Assembly (NCBI GenBank): GCA_949287075.1
Contig: CASEEU010000056.1
Location: forward strand, 1-48,892
Source: an uncultured Eubacteriales bacterium
GTDB taxonomy: Bacteria > Bacillota > Clostridia > TANB77 > CAG-508
Reading direction: 5' to 3'
Length of the DNA stretch: 48,892 bases
The translations under genes and the position numbers were made by a program. The notes under the pieces were generated by a model, which did not search any database, had not been told where the DNA came from, and saw nothing but the letters and a program-made list of their open reading frames with translations. Numbering within the stretch: position 1 is the first letter of the stretch; each line of letters opens with the position of its first letter. Positions 8,002 to 16,715 of the stretch are shown here, one piece after another.

Positions 8002-10326
8002 ATGCAAGAAATATTAAAAGGATTAAATGATAAACAATATGAAGCAGTTGTCAATACAGAAGGACCATGCTTAGTTATTGCAGGTGCAGGAAGTGGTAAA
8101 ACAAAAGTATTAACACATAAAATTGCATATTTAATAGGAGAAAAAGGTGCAAAACCATGGGATATATTAGCCATTACCTTTACGAATAAAGCTGCAAATG
8201 AAATGAAAGAAAGAATTGCAAATTTAGTGGGAGATGATGCAAAAGATATTTGGATGGGAACATTCCACTCTATTTGTGTTAGAATTTTAAGAAGATTTAT
8301 TGATAGAATTGGGTTTGATTCTTCATTTATCATATTTGATACATCAGATCAAAGAACATTGGTAAAAAATTGTATGAAAGATTTAGCCATTGATGATAAA
8401 TTATTTAATGATAGAAGCGTGCTATCTGAAATTAGTAATGCAAAGAATGAAATGCTAGAACCAGAACAATATACGGCAAGAGCAAATTCTGATTTTCGAA
8501 AAGAAAAAATAGCTACTGTTTATGAGTTATATCAAAAACGATTAAAAGAAAATAATGCCATTGATTTTGATGATATTATTAATTACACAATAAAAATATT
8601 AATGGAAAATCCAGATGTCTTGGAATATTATTCAAATAAATTTAAATATGTACTAGTAGATGAATACCAAGATACCAATAAAGCACAATTTACATTGGTT
8701 ACTTTGTTAGCATCTAAAAATGGAAATATTACAGTTGTAGGAGACAATGATCAAGGAATCTATAGCTTTAGGGGAGCAGATATTTCTAATATTTTAAATT
8801 TTGAAAGAGATTTTCCAGGAACAAAAATTATTAAATTAGAGCAAAATTATAGATGTACAGGAAATATCTTAAAAGCTGCCAATAGTGTTATCAAAAATAA
8901 TGAAGTCAAATACAAAAAAGAACTATGGACACAAAATGAGGAAGGCAATCTTCCAAATGTATATCAAGCTGACAATGAATATGATGAAGCAACTTATATT
9001 GTGACACAAATAGAACACTTAAAAAGAGAAGAATATTATAAATATTCCGACTTTTCTATTTTGTATAGAATGAATACCCAATCAAGAGCAATAGAGGATA
9101 TTTTAAGAAGAGAAAATGTGCCATATAAAATTGTTGGTGGCTTGAAATTCTATGAAAGAAAAGAAATTAAAGATATTATTGCTTATTTACGACTAATTCA
9201 AAATAGTGCAGATAACTTAAGTTTAAAAAGAATTATTAATGAGCCTAAAAGAGGAATTGGAAAAACAAGTTTAGATAAAGTAGAAGCGTTGGCAGAGCAA
9301 AATGAAACTTCTATGTATGAAGTGATTAAACATGCTGATCAATATGGATTAAATAGAGTATATTTAAATTCTAGAGAATTTGTGAATGTGATAGAAGAAT
9401 TAAAAGACAAAAAAGATAAACTAGTCATATCAGAATTAATCAAAACAACGTTAAAGAAAACAGGATATACAAAAGCATTAGAAGAGGAAAATACCATAGA
9501 AGCAGAAAACAGAATTGAAAACTTGGAGGAATTCTTAACAGTTGCCATTGAATTTGAAGAAGAATATGCAGAAAATTCATTGAGTCAATTCTTGGAGGGA
9601 ATTACCTTATCATCTGATATTGATAATGTAGAAGAAGATGAGGATTCTGTAACATTGATGACATTACATAGTGCAAAAGGACTAGAGTTCCCAGTGGTAT
9701 TTCTTGTAGGAATGGAAGAAGGGATTTTTCCTGGTTATAAATCAATTTCAGAGCCAAAAGAACTGGAAGAAGAAAGACGTCTATGTTATGTAGGAATTAC
9801 AAGAGCAAAAGAACATTTATATTTAACTTGTAGTAAACAAAGAACGATTTTTGGTTCAACAAGTTATAATCCAGTTTCTAGATTTTTAAAAGAAATACCA
9901 GAGGACTTATTAGAAGGATATAAAGAAGCATTTGGAGAAGAGGATCATAATAAAAATCAGATGTTTAAAGATTCAAATTATACATGGACATATGGAAGTA
10001 AAGATAATGGAAATGTAAAAACATATAAGATTGGAGAAAAAGAACCTGTTGGAGTAGCAGCAAAATCTAATAAAATCAATAATTCTGGATTTGCTTTTAG
10101 AACAGCAGAAAGCTTTTTAAACAATTTAGGAAAAAAATCAGCATCTAATAACCAAGTCGATTTATCAAAATATGAAGCAGGCGTAAGAGTATATCATAAA
10201 AAATTTGGAGAAGGTACCATTAATAAAGTAGAACCAGAGGGCGAAGATTTAAAAGTAGACATCAATTTTGATAAAGTAGGACATAAACGATTAATGGCAA
10301 AATATGCGAATTTAGAAATTATATAA
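8002..10326 (+). CDS. pcrA: ATP-dependent DNA helicase PcrA (UvrD/Rep family)
   Basis: A 774-residue superfamily 1A 3'-to-5' DNA helicase with the usual motif order: Q motif GLNDKQYEAV near the N-terminus, Walker A AGAGSGKT, motif Ia TFTNKAANEM, Walker B VDEYQDTN, motif III GDNDQGIYSFRGA, motif IV QNYR, motif V TLHSAKGLEF and motif VI EERRLCYVGITRAK. The C-terminal ~50 residues (GVRVYHKKFGEGTI...) match the Tudor-like, RNA-polymerase-binding tail typical of PcrA. It acts in nucleotide excision repair, removal of blocked transcription complexes and plasmid replication. The start follows AAAGGAG. The gene is transcribed alone and ends at a long terminator. The common neighbour ligA is not present. 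Confidence 0.95.
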   Translation: MQEILKGLNDKQYEAVVNTEGPCLVIAGAGSGKTKVLTHKIAYLIGEKGAKPWDILAITFTNKAANEMKERIANLVGDDAKDIWMGTFHSICVRILRRFIDRIGFDSSFIIFDTSDQRTLVKNCMKDLAIDDKLFNDRSVLSEISNAKNEMLEPEQYTARANSDFRKEKIATVYELYQKRLKENNAIDFDDIINYTIKILMENPDVLEYYSNKFKYVLVDEYQDTNKAQFTLVTLLASKNGNITVVGDNDQGIYSFRGADISNILNFERDFPGTKIIKLEQNYRCTGNILKAANSVIKNNEVKYKKELWTQNEEGNLPNVYQADNEYDEATYIVTQIEHLKREEYYKYSDFSILYRMNTQSRAIEDILRRENVPYKIVGGLKFYERKEIKDIIAYLRLIQNSADNLSLKRIINEPKRGIGKTSLDKVEALAEQNETSMYEVIKHADQYGLNRVYLNSREFVNVIEELKDKKDKLVISELIKTTLKKTGYTKALEEENTIEAENRIENLEEFLTVAIEFEEEYAENSLSQFLEGITLSSDIDNVEEDEDSVTLMTLHSAKGLEFPVVFLVGMEEGIFPGYKSISEPKELEEERRLCYVGITRAKEHLYLTCSKQRTIFGSTSYNPVSRFLKEIPEDLLEGYKEAFGEEDHNKNQMFKDSNYTWTYGSKDNGNVKTYKIGEKEPVGVAAKSNKINNSGFAFRTAESFLNNLGKKSASNNQVDLSKYEAGVRVYHKKFGEGTINKVEPEGEDLKVDINFDKVGHKRLMAKYANLEII

Positions 10327-10341
10327 AAATGTTCTTTTGTG

Positions 10342-10394
10342 AAATGAACCAAAAGTGTTAGACAAAAAGTTTAACATTTTAGGTTCATTTTTTT
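10342..10394 (+). terminator. long intrinsic terminator of pcrA
   Basis: AAATGAACC at 10342-10350 pairs with GGTTCATTT at 10382-10390. The inner bases pair as well, giving about 21 pairs with one mismatch and two or three G-U pairs around an AAAAA loop. T residues continue past the stem. Confidence 0.85.
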
Positions 10395-10457
10395 GAATAA
10401 AATTGATAAAAATGGAAATAATGAAAAAAGAAATCAAAAAGAAAGGAATGATTAAAA

Positions 10458-10646
10458 ATGGCAGACTTAAATCAATCAGAGTTACAAAATTTAAGACATC
10501 TTATTGGAGCACATGAAACAGCCTATCAAAAATTAAACACATATGCTTCACAAGCAGTAGACCCACAAATTAAACAACTTTTTACAAAATCTGCTCAAGA
10601 TGCATTAAATACAAAACAAAAATTAATGACATTTTTAAATAATTAA
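10458..10646 (+). CDS. small CotF-like spore coat protein
   Basis: A 62-residue helical protein behind GAAAGGAATG. The pattern ELQNLRHLIGAHETAYQKL followed by a second helix with QIKQLF and DALNTKQ resembles the short ferritin-like helical hairpins of the CotF/spore coat family in Clostridia. It has no signal peptide or membrane segment. The next gene starts 10 bases later and is of the same general type, so the two form a pair that may make a heteromeric coat component. Sporulation-specific expression is inferred from family knowledge; I could not place a clear sigma-E or sigma-G promoter. Confidence 0.65.
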   Translation: MADLNQSELQNLRHLIGAHETAYQKLNTYASQAVDPQIKQLFTKSAQDALNTKQKLMTFLNN

Positions 10647-10656
10647 GGAGGAAATT

Positions 10657-10899
10657 ATGGACGAGAAAACAATGGTAAATGATATTTTAGCTGGTGTAAA
10701 ATCAGATTTAACAGCATATCAAACAGCAATATCAGAAGCTGAAAATATGCAATTAAGACAAACTTTCCAACAAATCAGAAATAACGATGAAAGTTTTCAA
10801 TATGAACTTTTTAAAATAGCACAATCTAAAGGATATTATATTCCAGCACAAAAAGCGACTACAACAGAGGTTAATACAGTAAAAACGGAATTACAATAG
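10657..10899 (+). CDS. CotF-like spore coat protein
   Basis: An 80-residue protein behind AAGGAGG, 10 bases after its partner gene. Residues ~1-65 (NDILAGVKSDLTAYQTAISE, then QIRNNDESFQYELFKIAQSKGYY) follow the CotF family pattern of paired helices ending in a Tyr-Tyr turn. The last 15 residues are a Thr- and Val-rich tail. The final base of the TAG stop is the first G of the MITE that begins at 10899, so the insertion may have set the present end of the protein. Confidence 0.75.
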   Translation: MDEKTMVNDILAGVKSDLTAYQTAISEAENMQLRQTFQQIRNNDESFQYELFKIAQSKGYYIPAQKATTTEVNTVKTELQ

Positions 10900-11141
10900 G
10901 GACGTGTCAAAATGGACATTTTTTGTTCAAAAGGGACAGGTCTAAAAAATGGAAAACGAAATAACATGATATATATATAAAATCATAATATATATGTCAT
11001 GTTATTTATATGTTAAAGAAAACAATAAAAAAATTTAAATTACTAATTAGTGAAAAAATAAATAGTGATATTTATTAATAAAAAATTAAAGTTTCAAGAC
11101 CTGTCCCTTTTGAACAAAAAATGTCCATTTTGACACGTCCC
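10899..11141. mobile_element. 243-bp MITE with 45-bp terminal inverted repeats and a 5-bp target duplication
   Basis: Bases 10899-10943 (beginning GGGACGTGTCAAAATGG) are the exact reverse complement of 11097-11141. The element is flanked by CAATA at 10894-10898 and again at 11142-11146, which is a five-base target duplication. The inside is A/T-rich, codes for nothing and carries a second inverted repeat around ATAACATGATATATAT. With no transposase gene it must have been moved in trans. Each terminal repeat can itself fold into a small hairpin (TGGACA with TGTTCA). Confidence 0.85.
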
Positions 11142-11232
11142 CAATAAAAAGAAAAAGAGAGAAAAAACGAAAAAAACGAAGTATTTATAAAGAAACAGAA
11201 AAAAACTTACGGAAATTAGACTTTTTATATCA

Positions 11233-11261
11233 TTGCAAAAAAAATAATATTACAATATGAT
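11233..11261 (+). promoter_or_regulatory. promoter for the M23 peptidase gene
   Basis: TTGCAA at 11233-11238, 17 bases, then TATGAT at 11256-11261. The ribosome binding site AAAGGAG follows about 16 bases later. Confidence 0.55.
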
Positions 11262-11291
11262 TGCATTATCATATACAAAGGAGATAATGTA

Positions 11292-12302
11292 ATGTTTAAA
11301 AAGGTATTGGTTCATGCAAGACGAGGAGTAAAACTCATCATTCTTTTTATGATTGCAATATTTTTAATTATTGGAGCAGTTGCATTTTTATATAAACCAA
11401 CATATAGTGTATATATAAATGGACAACAAGTAGGATATACAGCTAACAAATCTGATCTACAACATAGAATTAATGAATATGTGGATCATGGTGATGGAAC
11501 AAATGAAAATGTAGCCTTTGTGCAAGTAAATGAACTGCCAGAATATCAATTATGCTTATTAAAAAGAAATATTGTAACAAATGATGAAGAAATTTATAAC
11601 AAAGTAGTAGAACAAGGAATTCCATATTATCGATATTATGCAATACTAGAAGATCAACAAGAAAAATATTATGTGTCTTCATTTGAAGAAGCAGAAAATG
11701 CTGTTAATACATTAAAAGAAAAAAATAGTGAAAATATAGATAAAATTTCAATTTTAGAAAAGTATGAAACAGGAATAAAAGATTTAGTTTCTGTAGATGA
11801 GGTTGTATCTAAATTATATGTAGAAAAGAAAACAGAAGTAAAAGTGGCACAAAATACAGCTTCAAGAGCTTCAGCAGGATATGTCAATACAGCGACAACT
11901 ACTTCAAAAGGAAAAGCATCATTAGGGATTTCGTTGGCAAGGCCAGTTTCAGGAACGATTACTTCTAGATTTGGAGCAAGAAGTAGTATTCGAAGTTCTG
12001 CACATACAGGATTAGATATTTCAGCACCAAAAGGAACGGCAATTAAAGCAGCAGCAGGAGGAACTGTTACTTTTTCTGGATGGAAAGGTTCTTATGGATA
12101 TATGTTAGTCATATCTCACGGAAACGGTGTACAGACATATTATGCACATTGTAGTAAATTATATGCATCAGTTGGACAAACTGTTTCACAGGGCGAAACA
12201 ATAGCATCCGTAGGTTCAACAGGGAATTCAACAGGACCACATCTACATTTAGAAATTAGAGTAAATGGTGTAGCATATAATCCACAAAATTATTTATATT
12301 AA
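11292..12302 (+). CDS. membrane-anchored M23 (LytM-type) peptidoglycan endopeptidase
   Basis: A 336-residue protein with a basic N-terminus and one membrane segment near residues 14-34 that leaves the rest outside. Residues ~35-190 form a stalk containing a YSVYINGQQVGY segment like those in clostridial G5/M23 wall proteins. The C-terminal ~120 residues are a peptidase M23 domain. The first zinc ligands lie in HTGLDISAPKGT (H-x3-D), the catalytic His in YYAHCSKLY and the HxH ligands in GPHLHLEIR. All key residues are present, so an active enzyme cutting peptide cross-bridges is likely. It has its own promoter and terminator. A role in growth or sporulation (compare SpoIIQ and related M23 proteins) cannot be separated from sequence alone. 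Confidence 0.88.
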   Translation: MFKKVLVHARRGVKLIILFMIAIFLIIGAVAFLYKPTYSVYINGQQVGYTANKSDLQHRINEYVDHGDGTNENVAFVQVNELPEYQLCLLKRNIVTNDEEIYNKVVEQGIPYYRYYAILEDQQEKYYVSSFEEAENAVNTLKEKNSENIDKISILEKYETGIKDLVSVDEVVSKLYVEKKTEVKVAQNTASRASAGYVNTATTTSKGKASLGISLARPVSGTITSRFGARSSIRSSAHTGLDISAPKGTAIKAAAGGTVTFSGWKGSYGYMLVISHGNGVQTYYAHCSKLYASVGQTVSQGETIASVGSTGNSTGPHLHLEIRVNGVAYNPQNYLY

Positions 12303-12308
12303 GATTAA

Positions 12309-12340
12309 AAATCCACAGTTTGTAAATAAACTGTGGATTT
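12309..12340. terminator. bidirectional terminator between convergent genes
   Basis: AAATCCACAGTTT and AAACTGTGGATTT form a perfect 13-bp stem with the loop GTAAAT. In the leftward direction a run of T follows; rightward the sequence continues with CTTG. It serves the M23 gene and could also stop transcripts from mecA. Confidence 0.8.
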
Positions 12341-12394
12341 CTTGAATACAAAAATAACTTTTTACATATTAAAAAATGAAATTTTTAATATTTG

Positions 12395-13027
12395 TTATGA
12401 CAAAAAATATTTAATACCAGTTTCAATTGCATTTTTCTTCATGATTGGTTTACCATGTTCCAATAATTTCATTTTAAAAGTTTCAGAATGAGAAGCTAAA
12501 TTTGCAAATTCAGAAATGGTTGAGTAAAATGTATGAATATATGTGTAATCTGTATTTATATTAGAAAGTATAAGATAATATGTATCATTAAATAGGTACA
12601 AAGCAATTGTTTTAGCTAAACGTTTTGATTGGATTTTTGTTGTATTATGAATAGCAGTGCAAAATTCACAAAATTCTTCGAAACTAAAAAATTTATAAAT
12701 AGAATTACTGCTTTTAGGATTTACATTTTTAATTTTCTTTTTTGGTGTTACTTTCAATTTACTAGAAGATAATCCGGTTTTTTCTATATATTTTGTGATA
12801 GTAAACACAAAAAGACCATCAGAAGAAGAAAAAGCTTCTACAAGAAGTTTATGTCCTTCTGTATAAAATCCTACTTCTTTCTCAGCTTTTAATAGCATTT
12901 CCAAAAATAATTTTTGAGATTCTATTGGTTTTTCCATAATCGTTTGATAATCTAAATTATTATTTTTTAAATCTTCTGAATTTACAATGACACGAATTTT
13001 ATTTTCAGTCAATTTTTCAATTTTCAT
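12395..13027 (-). CDS. mecA: adaptor protein MecA
   Basis: A 210-residue adaptor that delivers substrates to the ClpC ATPase for ClpCP proteolysis. The N-terminal substrate-binding part begins with the typical KIEKLTENKIRVIV and contains EMLLKAEKEVGFYTEGHKL. After a Lys/Ser-rich linker (residues ~88-112) comes the C-terminal ClpC-binding domain, with the FEEFCEFC and YYLIL segments usual for the family. AAGGAGG lies upstream at suitable spacing. In Bacillus MecA controls ComK and other regulators; in Clostridia its targets are mostly undefined. It is a single-gene unit facing the M23 gene, and a TATAAT-like box near 13060 on the minus strand may drive it. Confidence 0.9.
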   Translation of the reverse strand: MKIEKLTENKIRVIVNSEDLKNNNLDYQTIMEKPIESQKLFLEMLLKAEKEVGFYTEGHKLLVEAFSSSDGLFVFTITKYIEKTGLSSSKLKVTPKKKIKNVNPKSSNSIYKFFSFEEFCEFCTAIHNTTKIQSKRLAKTIALYLFNDTYYLILSNINTDYTYIHTFYSTISEFANLASHSETFKMKLLEHGKPIMKKNAIETGIKYFLS

Positions 13028-13167
13028 AAATAATAAAAGCCTCCTTAAAACATATTAAATATATTATACTACTATTATTATTATATTTAAATAGATAATT
13101 TTTGGTAATAAAATTTTAAATATTAAACAATATACCATATAAATATGAAAAAAGTAAAGGTTTTTAC

Positions 13168-13196
13168 TTGAAAAAAATGTTAAATCAATATATAAT
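13168..13196 (+). promoter_or_regulatory. promoter of the shape/division operon
   Basis: TTGAAA at 13168-13173, a 17-base spacer and TATAAT at 13191-13196. It is the only clear promoter before the run of closely spaced genes from 13256 to 19511. Confidence 0.75.
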
Positions 13197-13255
13197 ACCA
13201 ATATGTGAAAAAATAAATAGCCGTAAGAAGTAAAGGCTGATATGGAGGTATAAAA

Positions 13256-13513
13256 ATGGCAACAAAAGATAAAAATATATGGATATTGCTAGTGTTTATT
13301 CTATCAGGATTGGTAATAGGGGGACTATTAGGACAACTTGCGTCTAATGTGGACTGGCTATGGTGGCTTTCATATAGTCAAACATTTGGATTACAAGACC
13401 CAATTGTTTTAGATTTAAGTGTTGTGACAATTACATTTGCTTTAATGTTTAAAATTAGTGTAGCCAGTATTATAGGAATGTTATTAGCAATATTAATTTA
13501 TAAAAAAATATAG
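13256..13513 (+). CDS. DUF4321 family small membrane protein
   Basis: An 85-residue protein with two hydrophobic segments (about 9-29 and 58-82) separated by an outer loop with WLWWLSYSQTFGL. This matches the small DUF4321 proteins that often sit just before radC-mreB in Clostridia. GATATGGAGG is the ribosome binding site. The function is unknown, but the conserved position at the head of the mre operon suggests a link with wall synthesis. Confidence 0.8.
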   Translation: MATKDKNIWILLVFILSGLVIGGLLGQLASNVDWLWWLSYSQTFGLQDPIVLDLSVVTITFALMFKISVASIIGMLLAILIYKKI

Positions 13514-13547
13514 GGGCAAAATATTCAAAAAAGAAAGGAATGATATT

Positions 13548-14255
13548 TTGTCTATAAAAATAAAACAATTAGCAGAAACTGAAAGACCTTATGAAAAGAT
13601 GGAACTATATGGCGAAAATGCATTGTCAAATGCAGAATTATTAGCGATTATTATAAAAACGGGAACAAAAGAAGAATCTTCAGTAACAATTGCTCAAAAG
13701 TTATTAAGTCTTAACCCGAATTCTAAAAACAATTTGGATTTTTTGAAGGAAATGACAATAGAAGAATTTATGAGAATAAAGGGAATTGGAAAAGTAAAAG
13801 CTATTCAATTAAAGGCATTAGCAGAGCTAGCGAAAAGAATGTCAACGCCATCAAATTACCAAAAAATAAAAATAAAAAAACCAGAAGATATTGCAAGATT
13901 ACTGATGGAGGAAATGCGATTAGAAAAGCAAGAACATGTAAAATTAATTATTTTGAACAATAAGAATGAAATTATAAAAATAAAGAAGATTGCACAAGGT
14001 GGAATTAATTCGGTGAATATGTCAATGAGAGAAATTTTAGTGGAGCCTATAAAAATGTTAGCTCCTAAAATGATTTTAATCCATAATCATCCGAGTGGTG
14101 ATTCTACACCTAGCAAGGCAGATATCAGGATAACAGAAAGACTTTTTGGAGTGGCACAGTTATTTGATATAGAATTGTTAGATCATATTGTAATAGGTAA
14201 TGGAAATTTTACAAGTATTATGTCAAAAATGTTAACGAAAGATGGAAAAATATGA
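13548..14255 (+). CDS. radC: RadC family JAB-domain protein
   Basis: A 235-residue protein read from a TTG start after AAAGGAATG; the nearby ATG at 13540 is out of frame. The N-terminal half has a helix-hairpin-helix (MRIKGIGKVKAIQLKALAEL). The C-terminal half is a JAMM/MPN metalloprotease fold with the intact metal motif HNHPSGDSTPSKAD. Despite its name a role in DNA repair is not supported in bacteria tested so far, and the substrate is unknown. It lies 34 bases after the DUF4321 gene and 24 before mreB, the order usual in Firmicutes. Confidence 0.95.
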   Translation: MSIKIKQLAETERPYEKMELYGENALSNAELLAIIIKTGTKEESSVTIAQKLLSLNPNSKNNLDFLKEMTIEEFMRIKGIGKVKAIQLKALAELAKRMSTPSNYQKIKIKKPEDIARLLMEEMRLEKQEHVKLIILNNKNEIIKIKKIAQGGINSVNMSMREILVEPIKMLAPKMILIHNHPSGDSTPSKADIRITERLFGVAQLFDIELLDHIVIGNGNFTSIMSKMLTKDGKI

Positions 14256-14279
14256 GTTTATGAAAGGAACGTAAAGATT

Positions 14280-15311
14280 ATGAAATTTTTTACTTTTGGA
14301 TCAAAAGATATTGGAATTGATTTAGGAACAGCAAATATTTTAGTAACATTAAAAGGAAAAGGAATTATTTTAAAAGAACCATCAGTAGTAGCAATTGATA
14401 GAAAAACAGGAAATATTATGGCAACAGGAACAGAAGCAAAGGAAATGCTAGGAAGAACACCTGATCAAATTAAGGCAGTAAGACCATTGAAGGATGGTGT
14501 GATTGCAGATTTTACAGCTACACAATTGATGCTTAAAAATATCATCGGAAAAGTAGGAAAACGATATAATATTGGAAAACCAAGAGTTGTCGTTGGTGTA
14601 CCATCAGGAATAACGGAAGTAGAGGAAAGAGCTGTAGAAGAATCTGTTATCCAAGCAGGAGCAAAAGAGGTATATTTAATAGAAGAACCGATGGCAGCAG
14701 CAATTGGAGCATCACTAGATGTTGGAGAACCAAGTGGAAGCATTATTGTGGATATTGGAGGAGGTACGACAGAAGTTGCAGTTATCTCATTAGGAGGAAT
14801 TGTTGTAAGTCATTCATTGCGTATTGCAGGAGATGAATTAGATGAAGATATTGTTAATTATATAAAGAGAGAAATGAATTTAGCAATTGGTGATACAACA
14901 GGAGAACAAATAAAAATGCAAATTGGTTGTGCAATGCCATTAATGACAGAAATGTCAATGGAAGTAAGAGGAAGAGATTTAACGGATGGATTACCAAGAA
15001 ATGTAACAGTAACTTCAACACAAATAGAAGAAGCAATGAAGGAATCTATTCAAAAAATTGTAGAAATTGTTAAAATTACATTAGAAAAAACACCACCAGA
15101 ATTGGCATCAGATATTATGGAAAAAGGAATTGTATTAGCTGGTGGAGGAGCATTAATTAAAAATTTAGATAAACTATTAAGTATAGAAACAGGAATGCCA
15201 GTATATATCGCAGAAGAACCATTAGACTGTGTAGTTAGGGGAACTGGTAAAACATTAGAAGATTTAGAAAGATTAAAAACAGTATTAATTAATGCTAGAA
15301 GAAAAAAATAA
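14280..15311 (+). CDS. mreB: rod shape-determining protein MreB
   Basis: A 343-residue bacterial actin that forms membrane-bound filaments guiding side-wall synthesis. The actin-fold motifs are intact: phosphate 1 in DIGIDLGTANILV, phosphate 2 in VDIGGGTTEVAVIS and the adenosine motif GIVLAGGGALIKNLD. The N-terminus is short and begins MKFFTFGSKDIG, in which the hydrophobic residues probably help membrane contact. The length is normal for the family. It is followed within 18 bases by mreC. Confidence 0.97.
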   Translation: MKFFTFGSKDIGIDLGTANILVTLKGKGIILKEPSVVAIDRKTGNIMATGTEAKEMLGRTPDQIKAVRPLKDGVIADFTATQLMLKNIIGKVGKRYNIGKPRVVVGVPSGITEVEERAVEESVIQAGAKEVYLIEEPMAAAIGASLDVGEPSGSIIVDIGGGTTEVAVISLGGIVVSHSLRIAGDELDEDIVNYIKREMNLAIGDTTGEQIKMQIGCAMPLMTEMSMEVRGRDLTDGLPRNVTVTSTQIEEAMKESIQKIVEIVKITLEKTPPELASDIMEKGIVLAGGGALIKNLDKLLSIETGMPVYIAEEPLDCVVRGTGKTLEDLERLKTVLINARRKK

Positions 15312-15328
15312 AAAGATAGGAGTAGAAA

Positions 15329-16144
15329 ATGTATAAAAGTAAAAAAGCGGAAATAGCAGGAATTGTTATAACGATTATTATTTTAATTCTTATTGTTGTA
15401 CTTTCAAATGTAGACAGTGGAACTTCATTTATCGAAAATGCAGCAAGTAAATTAGTCATGCCAATACAAAATGGATTGACATATCTAAAAAATACAATTA
15501 GTGGAAATAATACATTTTTTACAGATATCAATAACTTAAAACAAGAAAATGAAGAACTAAGTAAAAAAAATAGTGAATTGGAGCAATCTTTAAGAGAGTT
15601 AGAGAGTATAAAATCAGAAAATGAAACTTTAAAAGAATATTTAGGGTTAACAGAAAAGTATGGAGAATACAATACTGTGCCAGCATATATTATTAATAAA
15701 GATATTAGTAATTATTCAAAAACAATTGTCATAAATGTCGGAAAAGATGATGGAATTCAAGAAAATATGACAGTTATTGCTGATCAAGGGTTAGTCGGAC
15801 ATGTTATTTCTGTTACAAGTGATACTGCAAAAGTAAGAACAATAATAGATACATCAAGTTCTGTTAGTTGTCTATTAAGTACAACTGACGAGAGTATTGT
15901 ATGTAAAGGAACTTTAGAAGAGGAGTCTGCACTAAAAGCAATGTATATACCAGATGATGACGGAATTATACAAGGTGACAGTGTGGAAACTTCTGGATTA
16001 GGAGGAATATATCCTAAAGGAATTCATGTAGGAAGCATCAAAAAAGTAGTCAATACAAAAAATGCAATAGATAGATATGCCATTGTAGAAACAGCAGTGG
16101 ATTTTGATAAACTAGACACAGTATTGGTCATAACAAATCAATAA
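15329..16144 (+). CDS. mreC: rod shape-determining protein MreC
   Basis: A 271-residue bitopic membrane protein. A basic start (MYKSKKAE) is followed by one transmembrane segment near residues 9-28. A coiled coil covers about residues 68-110 (NLKQENEELSKKNSELEQSL), and the double beta-barrel domain with VGKDDGIQENMTVI and QGLVGHV makes up the rest. MreC assembles outside the membrane and links MreB, MreD and the RodA-PBP2 synthase. All parts are present at normal length. It lies in the mreB-mreC-mreD-mrdA order. Confidence 0.95.
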   Translation: MYKSKKAEIAGIVITIIILILIVVLSNVDSGTSFIENAASKLVMPIQNGLTYLKNTISGNNTFFTDINNLKQENEELSKKNSELEQSLRELESIKSENETLKEYLGLTEKYGEYNTVPAYIINKDISNYSKTIVINVGKDDGIQENMTVIADQGLVGHVISVTSDTAKVRTIIDTSSSVSCLLSTTDESIVCKGTLEEESALKAMYIPDDDGIIQGDSVETSGLGGIYPKGIHVGSIKKVVNTKNAIDRYAIVETAVDFDKLDTVLVITNQ

Positions 16145-16157
16145 AGAGGTGAAATCT

Positions 16158-16691
16158 TTGAAAAAATTTATAATAAATATATTAATCATAGTAACTGCAT
16201 TTATCATATATTTCTTACAAGCGAATTTTTTTAATTGGTTTACCATCTCTGGGGTTATGCCTAGTTTATTTGTTATCTTAATTTTATTTATTGGATTGTT
16301 CTCTAATAGAATAACAGGTGTTGTATATGGAGTAGCCATTGGAGGAATCTTAGACTTAGTAATCGGTACGCAAATTGGAATTAATGCGGTTGGATTGGGA
16401 AGTATAGGTTTTTTAGCGGCTACTTTTGATAAAAATTTCTCCAAAGATAGTAGAGCAACTATTATGTTTATGGCACTAGGAGCAACATTGATATATGAAA
16501 TTATTGTTTACATATTGAATTATATAGTATTTTCTACAAATATAGAAATGATAAACTTTATCAGAATTTTGGCTATTGAAATTATATATAATTTAATTCT
16601 TGTTATTATTTTATATCCACTCATTCAAAAATTTGGATATGCAATCGAAAACGAATACAAGGGGAATAGAATTTTGACGAGGTATTTCTAA
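16158..16691 (+). CDS. mreD: rod shape-determining protein MreD
   Basis: A GTG at 16149 is in frame, but the AGAGGTG ribosome binding sequence overlaps it. The TTG at 16158 lies seven bases after that sequence and gives the natural start MKKFIINILI, so 177 residues are preferred. The protein is hydrophobic with about five membrane helices and the central GVVYGVAIGGILDLVIGT stretch typical of MreD. It is an integral membrane partner of MreC in the elongation complex. mrdA follows after 24 bases. Confidence 0.9.
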   Translation: MKKFIINILIIVTAFIIYFLQANFFNWFTISGVMPSLFVILILFIGLFSNRITGVVYGVAIGGILDLVIGTQIGINAVGLGSIGFLAATFDKNFSKDSRATIMFMALGATLIYEIIVYILNYIVFSTNIEMINFIRILAIEIIYNLILVIILYPLIQKFGYAIENEYKGNRILTRYF

Positions 16692-16715
16692 TGTTAGGAA
16701 TAGGGAGGTGAGGCC

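Noticed and set aside
7869..8333. 154-residue minus-strand open frame over the pcrA start
   Set aside because: It overlaps the conserved Walker A region of pcrA and the structured gap, with no ribosome binding site or family motif.
10899..11141. Plain bidirectional terminator
   Set aside because: Arms of 45 exact bases 153 bases apart with a target duplication fit a mobile element far better than a terminator.
15295..15672. 125-residue minus-strand open frame over mreC
   Set aside because: Antisense to the MreC membrane and coiled-coil region; it has no start signal.
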